Assembly: GCA_024195265.1 (NCBI GenBank)
Contig: JAJLRJ010000009.1
Span: 1,301,501-1,365,500 of the forward strand
DNA length: 64,000 nucleotides
Direction: 5' to 3'
Source: Dendrophyllia cribrosa
Lineage: Eukaryota; Cnidaria; Anthozoa; Scleractinia; Dendrophylliidae
Both the position numbers and the translations under genes were made by a program. Shown here one piece after another: positions 12,301 to 21,194 of the stretch. The notes beneath the pieces are model-generated. The model ran no database searches. It was not told the DNA's origin and saw nothing but the letters and a program-made list of their open reading frames with translations. Every line of letters begins with the position of its first letter. Position 1 is the first letter of the stretch.

Positions 12301-14816
12301 TGGTCAGGTTTAGTGAAAGAAGTTTTAGCTGGCCTGTGGTTGGCCCGGCTTGGTCAGGGCTAACCATGGGTGGGTGGCTGGGGAGCGGGGGTTGTGTGTC
12401 CAAGGAACAGGGCTGGGCAGAGGAGACTTTTTAGACTTTGACTGCAATTCAATTGGTTGGTCTTGTCTTAGTCTTTGCAGTCATGTTTTGTCAAATCCAG
12501 TCAGATATATGAAACAGGGAAATGTAGAAAGGTAATGAGGAGGTTGATGTCTCCCGAACAGGGGAGCAATTAATAAGTAGGTCTGTGATGAAGATCTACA
12601 ATCCAGACTTACTTATTTCAAATTGTTCATTTTAATTTTTTATTCTTGCTTTGTTAATTGGTACATATATTATGTGCTAAAAATAATATGTTTATAACGA
12701 TGAGACATCTTCCATCTTTTTTAATGTGGTGTCTGTTGTTTGTTTAGTATATTTTCAACTCAATACTTAAAACATAGGGAATGAAATTACTTAGTACCTC
12801 TGATAACAGTTCCTGGGCAACAACTACGTTGGAATGAGCCACACTATTCATTCCTAGCATCCATAATTGAAGTGGTGTACGGCTTCCATTTGATGAAAGG
12901 CCATGGTGGTTCCAAGCTGATACAAAATTCTCGAGTGCAGCTTTGTACCGTGGTATAAAGACAAATTGAAGACAGAAGATGTGGATGTCATTGTCTGGAC
13001 TAAGCACCTCACAAACTTCCAGATGATAGAAAAGGTTGTAAAATAAATATGTGACTTGATTATACATGTCCCTCCATAGCCTCTCTATCCTCTGATTGTG
13101 CACACTCTTTCCTGCTATCATGCTGCCTCTGTTGGGACCTCGGTCAGGGTGGGAAAGTATGAAAAGTGACACACCAACATTATCCCCACCCTTGTCACTT
13201 CGTACCCTTGATGGCAGACCATACTTAATAGCTTCTTGGAAAAGATTTAGCACTGTCTCTGATTTATTGTCATTTGAACATTTCAGATAGACAATAGTCC
13301 GAGAAAAACCATCTATCCCTCCATGAACCACCAGTTTCCATCTATAAAATAAAATACACAACTTTCCTGTTGTATTTACTATATTGTCCTTAGTTAAACA
13401 AAAGTTAGGGGAAAAATGCATGACCATGGTGTGGCAAGCAGATTCCACACAAATTATTAAAATTAATACTCTGCAAAGGAAATTTCTACATAGACCACAT
13501 TTTGTTCTCAAAACATCAAAATAAACGTTTATCAAAATATTTAGCACACTATATTATTTTTCACGAGCTATTCAATAGATTGAAACTTCTATGTATTGGT
13601 AAATCCAGACTGGAGACTTTAACCCTTTTAGTTTAATTCTCAAGACTGCCAAACATCAAAATTCAAAGAAAATTCCAAATTTCATTTTGTAAAATATTGA
13701 AAAACAAATGGTACCATGCAAAAGTACTGCTGAAGAGGTTTCATTTGAATGGTCACACCATAGGATTTCATCAACAGACTCATATGTTAGAACTAGTAAA
13801 CAATATACCTCCATAACTGACTCTGGGAGTGAAAGGGTTAAAGCAACACTGTTGCCATGGTAACCTGTTGTGACAAGGAAATGAAATCTTGTTTGGTAAT
13901 GGCATAGTCTCCTCTACTAACTATGGTAATGGCTGTGGCAGTATCATTTTGTCAATACACAAATGCTCTTTTAGAGCCTAAATTGATAGACTGAAGAATA
14001 CCCTTATTTAAAAATGGGTGGTTGGGGAGGGTTCATGATTTGTGAAGTTGTCAGGTGAACTTTGTGTGGAAATTAAGTAGCATTAGGCATTTTGCAGTTG
14101 TTAAAGTTAACTGACCTGATTAGCTTGTGATTGCCATCAATATGCCACAATGCATTAGGGCTAATCACATTGTACTCTCGTCTTTCCGTTACGTGCCACC
14201 ACCTCATCACAGTTCCCTTGGGGTCAACTCTTCTCATACTCTCTCGCACTCGTGTCTGCTGAAAGAATAATCCCCTTGATCTAAGGTGACCCAAGACCAT
14301 ACGGTAACCAGAGTTGGGATGCTGCTGTTTAATATTATGAATAATACTGTCCAGTGCATTGTTGTCAATGATAGAAAAAGAATGAGAAATTGACATGGTA
14401 AAATCCTTGAGTCGTCTGTGTATAGTTGCAACTGACACATCAAACATGCGCGCCATGTCCACTGCTTTAAACGCGTGATCACTCAAGTATGATAACTGGC
14501 TTTCAGTTATGACAAACTTGGGCCTACCAGGTGAGGCTCTTTGCTCAGTATTCGCATAGAAACAAGTGCTTTGCAGGGAATCTCGCTTTTCTGTTAGCAA
14601 ATCGACTACATTTCTCAGCTTTGTTATCGTAGATTCCTCTATCATATGAACAGAAACAAGACGCACACCGTGGTGATATAACAGGTTAGCACGAGTGTAT
14701 AAATCGTCAAAATTGGGCTCAAAGCTCTCTTCATCGCCGCTGTTACGGGAGAATAGGACTTCCAAAAGCGATCGAACCCTTGAAACGAAAATTTCCTTCA
14801 CAGATGGTTCAGACAT
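9350..14816 (-). CDS. integrase-core (DDE) domain gene, three exons, transposase-derived
   Basis: Exons on the minus strand: 14816 to about 14095, 13341-12798 and 9598-9350. The junctions join in phase: LIR|W through donor AG|GTCAGT and acceptor TATAG, then SEV/IEAY through donor GAG|GTACTA and acceptor TTTTTAG. The first exon has a helix-turn-helix ([18 protein letters not shown]) and an IS3-type preceding domain ([15 protein letters not shown]). The RNase H-like core spans exons 1 and 2, with D in WHIDGNH, D in VRSDKGGDN and E in NQRIERLW. The C-terminal exon is acidic and ends PNICMQ. Many uncharacterised cnidarian and fish proteins have this layout, and I infer an IS3-like (IS3EU) transposase origin. 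Start ATG at 14816 is the first in frame. Intron 2 contains a Penelope-like element. The gene is tail to tail with the HECT gene. Confidence 0.75.
9656..9698 (-). ncRNA. hammerhead ribozyme, minimal dimer type (downstream pLTR)
   Basis: On the minus strand: stem I strand ACAGT, conserved CTGATGA, a CGC/GCG stem II with loop TTAGT, conserved GAAA, a palindromic ACTC/GAGT stem III, a GTA cleavage triplet and the matching stem I strand ACTGT. Stem III has no loop, so activity would need two copies to pair, as known for Penelope-element hammerheads. The strand agrees with the RT gene. Confidence 0.75.
9735..11993 (-). CDS. Penelope-like reverse transcriptase / GIY-YIG endonuclease
   Basis: A single 752-residue frame without stops. 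The RT core contains [14 protein letters not shown] (first aspartates), [11 protein letters not shown] and the YRDDGLAVF active site (DD pair, with R in place of the more common A/V), followed by YLDVTLNL. A cysteine cluster [15 protein letters not shown] precedes a C-terminal GIY-YIG-type nuclease segment beginning [18 protein letters not shown]. The protein primes cDNA synthesis from nicked chromosomal DNA. The first 38 residues are a hydrophobic leader that overlaps the repeat-derived 5' region, so the real start may be the methionine at residue 39 (MEKLQF). The intact frame suggests a recent insertion. Confidence 0.85.
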   Translation of the reverse strand: MYLHRALLRLRETLFILFLCLFLLLLSRALSVSQVPTKMEKLQFDYSMKNIPIPPTTTFMTYLLDKVESVIKRMRWKAFFFLNPTAERQLNKFNLKSRKCPPPIEELKPFEDDVYKMVENIRFKKVRNSFQDKLKRDVRKINSSDKVLVFADKTRNIYKLDKNQHEKLLKENITKSYRKSDEQSTSSVNQELKDITTELDIGDRVETMTRRQAFISLKDHKDNFLNNPKCRLINPAKNNLGLISKQVLDRINNSIKSKSNVNQWKNTHSVIDWFSKIKDKNKHSFLVFDIVDFYPSISEALLLESLNYARQHTTVSDEDVEIIMHSRKTLLFNKNEPWVKNGDSPMFDVAMGCYDGAEVCELVGLYILHKLTSAYPRGNIGLYRDDGLAVFKNMGARSLDKTRKDFSKILSELGLQITAQSNLKIVNYLDVTLNLATGKFYPYRKPDNNPLYINAKSNHPPSIIKHLPATISTRISSLSYDSDEFNKASKIYNDALKTSGYRESIQYTESGNRIRARIRNRPRNIIWFNPPFSENVQTNVARSFLCLIDKHFPKTHTLHKLFNRNNVKVSYSCTSNMENIIKRHNAKILGNDNNTNTNMETNKCNCRNKALCPLDGACLTGSIVYQADVTPTSGDTKVYIGMTEHSFKTRYNNHKLSFNHRKHSHDTVLSKYIWDLKDNGTDYSIKWSIIKRASAYKGHPSRCNLCLSEKLCILTADRSSLLNKRSELITKCRHENKFYAANQKQDHSNRPP
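12032..12074 (-). ncRNA. hammerhead ribozyme, minimal dimer type (upstream pLTR)
   Basis: Same core as the copy at 9656-9698 in the second direct repeat: ACAGT, CTGATGA, stem II, GAAA, ACTCGAGT, GTA cleavage site, ACTGT. The motif is unchanged between the repeats. Confidence 0.75.
12180..12510. mobile_element. MITE family A, copy 2 (inverted relative to copy 1)
   Basis: Starts with CTGGATTTGACAAAACATG and ends with its complement next to a (TA)n tract. The interior matches 1643-2130 in opposite orientation, with internal deletions. It separates the Penelope element from intron sequence. Confidence 0.7.
13677..13839. repeat. dispersed repeat, copy in intron 1 of the integrase-core gene
   Basis: Shares with 63182-63341 segments such as TTTCATTTGAATGGTCACAC, ATAGGATTT, ACAGACTCA and TGACTCTGGG in the same order at high identity. 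No coding capacity. Confidence 0.75.
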
Positions 14817-14936
14817 AAGGCTTACTTTTTCGATAACTTTTCAGTAGAGATTTGCATGCCGTTTCCCACAGGCGTTCCTTCAAAGTTCGCGCTCGTTCCC
14901 AGTCAAGCGAACGTTGTCACGCAACCGTCACGCTTG

Positions 14937-15105
14937 AATAAAACGAACGTTGAACTTGAACTTCAATAAAACGAATGCCGCGAACTTGCAAAACGAATGT
15001 CAAACTTAAACAAACGTCCATCTTCAATAAAACAGACGCTGAACTTGGAAAACGAATGCGATCTTCAAAAAAACAAATGTTGAACTTGAAAAACGAATGT
15101 CAAAC
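14937..15105. repeat. degenerate minisatellite, left part
   Basis: Irregular repetition of AAAACGAATGT(T/C) followed by GAACTTGAA or CAAACTTAA. The same array resumes at 17166 after the TTAA-flanked insertion. It lies upstream of the integrase-core gene start. Confidence 0.75.
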
Positions 15106-15109
15106 TTAA

Positions 15110-17161
15110 GGTGGCTCGATATAGTTTTTTTTTTGGCGCGCGCAGATTGGGTTCTAATTTACCCGCGGGACTTTTAAAAATTTGAGTCATGCAAGAAAAA
15201 AGATAAACAAACATGGCCGCAACACTCCTTTTGCAATTTTATTTTTTGAGTTTATTTTGGGCTGTTTTTAGAGGCAGTGTATTTTCTTAATCTAAACTCT
15301 TTTAAAAGAGTAATGCAGAATGTGTTGGGAAAGACAGTTCATCTTCTAATAAGAACAAACAGCAACAGAGCGTGTGCGCGACGAAGTTCCCACCCACTGC
15401 ATGACATTTGTGGTCGATTCTCGTCATCAATTGGATAAGAAAATGCACAAAAAAGGGTTATCCAGCTACGAACCACCAGAGGAAATAAAAAGCAAAAAGG
15501 AAGCAGACGTTGTATGGCTTTTAATGAAGCAGCAAATCAGAAATACTCAAAGGAGAAAATTAAGAAAATCTTCGATCTGGCGTTCAAGAAAAGACACAAC
15601 AACACGGCTACAGTGATTATCAATTTGTAGTTTTTGACACGGAGACAACTTCTTTAGATAAAATAGCAGCTATAACTAAACAGGTAAACACTTACAATTA
15701 CTATGTGCATTTTCCCAAAATGCAATATCAGCTACTACGCTTCTCGATTTAACAAACTGTCAGTGGAATCGATAAATGGCCAGAAAACGTTCCAGTGCAT
15801 ACTGTTCATCTGAGCGATTTCACCACTTTTCTCTCCAGTAATGCTATCGCAAATTGCCAAAGTGTTTTGATCGGCCACAATTCTTTTGTTTTGACACTCC
15901 CACATTGCTACGCTGTCTTAGGCTCTCTCCTCCGCAGAGGCTCCTATCAGTTAGGCATGAGTTCAAAGAAACACTTTCATCCATGAAAAATTCTATTCGC
16001 CGACAGTCTTCACCTTGTTAAAACACCCGAATCGCTCAATCCGGGAGGAAAGCCCTGTAGAAGCAATTTTCCATCGGTTTTAAAATCTGTTTTTAATGAA
16101 GAGCTTTTTAGCACATGATGCTTTGGAAGATGTCTTTGCTCTCCATCGCGTATTATTTCAATCCCTGTCGCTGTAAACAACGGCAATGTAAATCCCGCCT
16201 CCTTCGCTTTCGAAGACATGGTATTTTTAGACGAACGCTTCCAGCGTGTGCAATTTCAGGGATAACATCTTTTCTCAGAGTAATAATGGGCTGGTAAAGC
16301 AAAGCCTCCTACAAAAAATTGCAGAAAGTGGCCTGTCCTACCAGGACTTACAGTGTCTCTAGAGAGGCTCGCAATTTTGAGCAGAGCTCCGACAGCAGCG
16401 ATTCCATCCACACTACGAGGAACAAAGCATCCAGCGATTTTAGCCAGAATTGTTAATCATTTCGAAGGTAAGTGATGTACCAGCCATTACTAGACACGAC
16501 TCATCCAAAAGATAACAGTTTCTATCTCACAAAAAGCTGCACAGCGCGAAAGAGATTTGTCTATAAATGAATAAACAAGAATAACATCCGCAAATCGACC
16601 ACAAAATCCGCGTGGAGGAGTGGCGTGACAACTGCCACGCATGCGTAATTGCCGATCTTGTCGTGTCAAAATTTTCAGAAATTTGAAACTTTCGAAGTCC
16701 ACACTTCCGCTTCCGCTCGGTAAATTTTTTTTCATTTTTTGCATGTTGACTTCGTTCTATCCAAAGTGCGTTTTACGCGATTTTCAAAAAATTCTGTCAA
16801 CAGAGAAAAAAATTACCAACGAATTCTAAAAGACGCGTTTTTTCTTTAAAATTTCTGACAGATTTTTTTTAAAGTTGGTACTCGGGTAGAACACAGGGGT
16901 CGAAGGCCGTATGCAAAATTTAAACAGAATTCACCGTGGAATTTTCAAGATAATTGAAGATATGTCTGTTTTGAAGCCCTACTTAAAAGCCCAATGGCGT
17001 TGCCATGGCAACGCCAACCTCGATACACGTATGGCAAATTAATACTGTAATATTATCTTGATTTCGGGGTAAAATGTGATGACGATCCGCAAAGTATAAC
17101 TCTAATTGTTTTGCCTCCAAATATACCATACAGGGAAACCAAAATACTATATCGAGCCACC
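15110..17161. mobile_element. TTAA-flanked DNA transposon with decayed cargo
   Basis: Terminal inverted repeats GGTGGCTCGATATAGT at both ends, directly flanked by TTAA at 15106-15109 and 17162-17165. TTAA duplications are used by piggyBac and Kolobok transposons. No transposase is recognisable in the 2,052 bp. The insertion splits a minisatellite. Confidence 0.8.
15615..16170 (+). pseudogene. DEDDh (DnaQ-like) exonuclease remnant
   Basis: Fragments in changing frames read FVVFDTETTS (first acidic pair, about 15620-15650), LIGHNSF (about 15870), ILFADSLHLVK (about 15985-16017) and AHDALEDVFALHRVLF (about 16112-16160). In order they match the three exonuclease motifs of DEDDh nucleases. Stops and shifts between the fragments show it is dead. 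It is the only recognisable cargo of the TTAA element. Confidence 0.6.
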
Positions 17162-17165
17162 TTAA

Positions 17166-17344
17166 AAACAAACTTCAACCTTAAAAAACGAACGTCCGGC
17201 ATAAACAAAACGAATGTTGAACTTGAAAAACGAATGTCAGATTTGAAAAAACGAATGTTGAACTTGAAAAACGAATGTCAGATTTGAACAAAACGAATGT
17301 TGAACTTGAAAAACGAATGTCGGTAATAAAAACGAATGACAAAT
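17166..17344. repeat. degenerate minisatellite, right part
   Basis: Continuation of the AAACGAATGT array of 14937-15105. Here the unit AACGAATGTTGAACTTGAAA alternates with AACGAATGTCAGATTTGAA in higher-order pairs of about 40-44 bp. Confidence 0.75.
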
Positions 17345-19056
17345 TGAATTTTGGTAGGAAAAACGCGCCATAAACATAAAATACAGCTATAAAATGGCAG
17401 AGAATCGTAGAGTTCAATTCAGAATTGAAAAACAAACTGAACAAGTATGCGGCTTAACGGAGCGAAAAGCTGTCCGATTTGAAAGAACTCAGTACCATCA
17501 ATGCAGTCTTACAAAAATACATTTGGACACAAATCAGTAAACGTTAAAGAAATCGTTACCTGCACTCGGTGTGGCTTTTCAGTCTACGATAGCACCAACC
17601 TTTCCAAAAACCATGTTTTTAAACGTTGAATTGTTCTTGTTGTTGTTTTGACATCGACCATTCGCCATAAAGAACCCGCATCTTTAGACCAAACATAGGC
17701 TGTTCTTTCCTCAATTAACAACGGCTTTTGAGCTGCAGAAAGATTCTTTTCCATTTCATAAATAATTTCTCCATTGAGTTCGACAAAACTCGCACTGATA
17801 ACAGTTCACGGTGCGAAAAGATAAGCTTGAGCTTACAAACTTGCTCATTTTAGCTCCTACAGCCGTAATGGTGAGATCTTTCGGTTTCAATCCGCTTCAA
17901 ACAATGTTTAGGAACAATTTCGAGGAAGTATAAAGCATCTGATACCATATTTCAAAGCTAATTATAAGAAGGCATTTTGTGATCGTTTGCTTTCTCCAGA
18001 TCGAGCGGTTTCACCGTGCGTTTGAACAGCTTTGCCAAGGTGACAAACGGCAACATTTTTCGCGCCTTTTTTCGTTCAAGTCGAGTGATCAAGTATATTT
18101 TTCTTTTCTTCTCTTACTCTTTCTTCCTTTTTCTTTTATTCTTAGTGGTTAGTGGTTTGGTTTTAAATTTTTATTTTCAATTTCTACTTTCATATCGGAA
18201 GTGGCCGCCATGTTTATTGCCAGTGTTCGTGTTTTGCGCGAAGGTTCGCGCAAAGGTTCGCGCGAGACTCCCACGCTATGCGCAAGGAATGCTGGTAGTT
18301 GTAGTATGTGGTTCTGGTTAACAGCGAAAGTCAACTAGGGGTGGCGAATGGTAAATTCGAGACTTTGCGAGACGGCGAGACGGCGTTTTTCACTGCGAGC
18401 CCGAGACTTTTTGACATTTTAAGATGCGAGCCCGAGACTTTGCAGTCTATTTAAATGCGAGCCCGAGACTTTTAAAATTGAAAAAAATCGAGCCCGAGAC
18501 TTTGAAAAGCGAAAAGATAGACTTAAAATGCTTTTCTAAAGAGCTACGTGACCTAATTTCTGTTTATTTCCAGTTAGATTACGCTTCACTGCACTGCGCT
18601 AAACAGTCGTTGTCTTTTGATCTTTTGATTGATGGACTGTCAGTTTTTACAAACTATTTTGAGCTTGCATTTCATAGTACATTATTAACCCATTCGCTCC
18701 TACACCGGCCAAAACCGGCCGTACAAGACTCCACTGCTTTAAAAAATTGCAACTTTCTCAATCGCGCGAACATTGCCCTAACTAGCAGTTGTGAGCATTG
18801 ACTAGAAAGTCCCTCAAATTGAGATACCCAATAAACACAAAAAAGTCAGCGATTTTTGCAGAATATCAGCGTTTGAATTTGGACAATAACAAAAATTACC
18901 GTTTTTAACTTTATAGAAAAACAACAAAAATCACGTTTTTGCCTTTAGTTTTTTTTATTCAAATCATCGTGGCAAACCCAAAAGTCAACATTTACAGCAA
19001 AATTCAGTCCTAGTCCTAGCTTAGCAGTGAATTTTTTTGCTCTTATTCGTTGCTCG
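17345..19056. other. repeat-derived intergenic DNA
   Basis: No gene recognised. Four irregularly spaced copies of GCGAGCCCGAGACTTT (or close) lie at about 18397-18505, and several GCGCAAGGTTCGCGCGA-like CpG-rich steps at 18234-18266. Open frames here lack domains and splice support. Confidence 0.4.
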
Positions 19057-19062
19057 GGCCTA

Positions 19063-19277
19063 AGTAGTTATAGAGTTGGCGGTACCAGATCAGTTTTGCA
19101 AAACTGATCTGATACCAAGCCAACTCTATAACTACTTCCCATCTGATGGCACAATCACATGGAATAATCACATGGAAAAATCAGATTAAAAAATATAGAA
19201 AAATCAAATGAAACTATATGTTAAAAAAACAAAGTGCGTTTATTTCATTGCGTGATGCAATTCTCGGAAACACAGGA
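19063..19277. repeat. E1 left terminal inverted repeat with 74-nt terminal palindrome
   Basis: Begins AG, as Polintons do. The first 74 nt (19063-19136) form a palindrome: outer arms AGTAGTTATAGAGTTGGC and its exact complement, inner arms GGTACCAGATCAGTTTT with one mismatch, apex TTTTGCAAAA. The repeat continues to about 19277. Relative to the right copy it lacks about 27 bp between two GCGTGA repeats. Confidence 0.9.
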
Positions 19278-19325
19278 TGTAATACCCAGAAACAGAGAAC
19301 GGGGAATCCCCCGCTTACAAGTCTG

Positions 19326-19422
19326 AACATGTTTTGATAAAAAGGAAATGAGTCATCACTAATAGTTATTGTTTCAGATCACGAGACGGTCGTGTGATAT
19401 TTTTAACCAATCAGAGGCTTCA
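19326..19422. repeat. internal inverted repeat of E1, left arm
   Basis: Inverted and about 80-85% identical to 20390-20476, sharing GAAATGAGTCATCA and TTGTTTCAGATCA. The two arms enclose the 126-codon gene and a polymerase relic. A related box (GATCTGAAACAATAGCTAT) also occurs near the end of E2 at 54890. Confidence 0.75.
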
Positions 19423-19430
19423 CACTTTGA

Positions 19431-19475
19431 TTCACAATTGTGAACTTTTTCAGTGAAAAAGTTCACAATTGTGAA
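19431..19475. promoter_or_regulatory. double palindrome upstream of the 126-codon gene
   Basis: Two copies of the 14-nt palindrome TTCACAATTGTGAA (19431 and 19462) are themselves arranged as one larger 45-nt palindrome around CTTTTTCAGTGAAAAAG, 19 bp upstream of the ATG at 19494. This could be an operator or a replication hairpin; neither is shown by the sequence. Confidence 0.5.
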
Positions 19476-19493
19476 GTTGCTTGTGAAGTTAAG

Positions 19494-19874
19494 ATGCCTT
19501 ACTCTCTAAAACAGCTTGATCAGCGATATGAGAATGTTTGCCACAATATAAAGAATGCCAAGGATTACACCTTAGAACACCTGAAGACAACTATTGGAAT
19601 TGATTTGAAAGATTTTTTCAATAATCTTGATACTCAAAACTTGGAGGAATGCGAAGGGGAGTTTGATGCAATTGAAGAGAGCATTCATCAATGCCGAGTG
19701 GCTATACGAAATGAAAAGTCTCGACGCTTACTGCAGAATGATATTACGAGGTTGACTGAGCAAGATACTAAGAAAATGATGCGGAAACATGTATTTAAGC
19801 TAAAGAGGAGAAAGTCAGTTTTGGATTTTGCTACACCTTATGCCATGAAGTCGGAGGGGTCAATTGAACATTAA
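19494..19874 (+). CDS. unknown 126-residue accessory protein of E1
   Basis: No family recognised. The frame is open upstream without ATG; the first ATG (MPYSLKQLDQRY) follows the double palindrome and is the likely start. The product is charged and predicted mostly helical, with a leucine/acidic central part and a very basic segment (MMRKHVFKLKRRK) near residues 95-108, which suggests nucleic-acid binding (inference). It has no counterpart in E2 and sits between internal inverted repeats, so it looks like cargo acquired by E1 alone. Confidence 0.5.
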   Translation: MPYSLKQLDQRYENVCHNIKNAKDYTLEHLKTTIGIDLKDFFNNLDTQNLEECEGEFDAIEESIHQCRVAIRNEKSRRLLQNDITRLTEQDTKKMMRKHVFKLKRRKSVLDFATPYAMKSEGSIEH

Positions 19875-19980
19875 AATGGAAAATGCAGCACTACCATGGA
19901 ACTGTGAACTGAACTTTTTAGTTTTATATTGTTTAAATTTTGTAGTGGCCATAAGCGAAAGTTGTACTACCATTCTCATG

Positions 19981-20040
19981 AATATACCGCTTGTCATCGA
20001 AACAACTGAGTGAAACTTTATTAATCTCATAACTGCCTAA
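19981..20040 (-). pseudogene. relic of the polymerase B 3' end at the opposite end of E1
   Basis: Read on the minus strand it encodes GSYEINKVSLSCFDDKR, the same as the C-terminal part of the element's own polymerase (36460-36510 on +). It lies about 0.9 kb from the left terminus. In E2 the inverted repeats still include this coding region at both ends, so this is the trace of an older, longer inverted repeat in E1. Confidence 0.8.
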
Positions 20041-20389
20041 AAAATTACAGACAAATGTATTGGAAACAAAAACATTAATTCTGACCATCTACTACTACTG
20101 ATTTACATATCAAGTGATTTTAGATAAAACAATGGGAAATATCGCTAACGCGTTAGCCGATTTTTAGCCAAGCTTTTCCGCATGATCGTCATATGGCTGT
20201 CTTGTAGGTAAAGAGATCTAGAAGTTTATGATTTAGTTTAATCTTAAAATGGCTGAGAGTGAAACTGGTTTATCTGATTTGTTCGATGTTAATGCAAATA
20301 TTCTCAGGATTTTCGAATTTGCTAGTCGCGTGAAGAAGAGTATTTCATCTTTCACCAAACATACATAACTGAATGATGCATCATCCACC

Positions 20390-20476
20390 TTCTGATTGGT
20401 TGAAAAAATCATACGACTGACTCATGATCTGAAACAATAGCTATTAATGATGACTCATTTCCTGTTATTAAAACAT
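20390..20476. repeat. internal inverted repeat of E1, right arm
   Basis: Inverted partner of 19326-19422. It ends 70-80 bp before the promoter of the VLTF3-like gene. Confidence 0.75.
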
Positions 20477-20536
20477 GTTCGCTATTTTTGTTTTCTGGGA
20501 ATTTAGACACGCACCGCTTATAGCTATTGTTTTAAA

Positions 20537-20562
20537 AATATAATCTCATATAATAGTATAGA
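20537..20562 (+). promoter_or_regulatory. conserved start context of the VLTF3-like gene
   Basis: The stretch TCATATAATAGTATAGA directly before the ATG is identical in E2 (54454-54470, minus strand), and the preceding 60 bp (AAACAATAGCTATAAGCGG region) is also shared, unlike the coding region, which is only about half identical in protein. Likely promoter. Confidence 0.5.
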
Positions 20563-21150
20563 ATGAGTTGTGATTCAGAAATGCATAATGCACTAATAGA
20601 CGTGCATGAATTAATATGTCCATTTTGTGATCAGCAATTAGCAAAAGTTGATAAAACTATAAAAGCAAGTGAACTGTGTTGTGAGAATAAAGAATTAATT
20701 AATGACAATGGAATGAATGTATGTCAAAACTGTGGTATGGTAGACTCTTATGATTTAGTGCCTGGTTATATTGACTTTCATGAGAATATGTATAGAATAA
20801 GGAGGAAGAGTGTGTATGTAAGAAAATATCATATCGAAAATACCATAAATAAATATAATAAAGAAATTCAATTGATTTTTCAAGACCGTGACAAAATATA
20901 TAAGATATTTGCATTAATAAACAACGTGTTACCAGAAGTTAATAAGAACCGTAAACGGATGATTAGTATTAAATATGTTTTGATGCGGATATTTAAAATC
21001 TTGGGAATGGAATATGAATTCATACTACTTTCAAAATCAAAGAAGACATTAAAATTTTATGAGACTTGGTGGGACAACATATATGAATTAATAAAGGAGG
21101 AAAGACTGCTAAAATTAGTCATACGTCATGCAAAGGGGGTTTCCCTATGA
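20563..21150 (+). CDS. VLTF3-like late transcription factor (zinc ribbon)
   Basis: 195 residues. The N-terminal third has paired cysteines (ICPFC at 19-22, CC near 38, VCQNC near 55-60) that can form a zinc ribbon. The middle has YRIRRKSVYVRKYHIENTIN, which fits the Y-x-R-x-x-H-x-x-x-x-L signature of poxvirus/NCLDV VLTF3 proteins, followed by RKRMISIKYVLMRIFKIL and a final LSKSKKTLKFYETWWDNI that matches their LKS-x-x-K-L..W end block. VLTF3 drives late gene transcription in large DNA viruses. The assignment rests on motif order, not on a search. The E2 copy (53881-54453) is clearly homologous. It is the first gene from this end and converges on the membrane-protein gene. Confidence 0.6.
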   Translation: MSCDSEMHNALIDVHELICPFCDQQLAKVDKTIKASELCCENKELINDNGMNVCQNCGMVDSYDLVPGYIDFHENMYRIRRKSVYVRKYHIENTINKYNKEIQLIFQDRDKIYKIFALINNVLPEVNKNRKRMISIKYVLMRIFKILGMEYEFILLSKSKKTLKFYETWWDNIYELIKEERLLKLVIRHAKGVSL

Positions 21151-21194
21151 ATGAGTTATTGAATGAAGTTTGTTAGTAAAGTTTACTTGAAGGT

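Noticed and set aside
18016..18321. 101-codon hydrophobic frame
   Set aside because: Low-complexity TTTTCTTTT-derived leucine/phenylalanine run in repeat DNA, no start context or domain.
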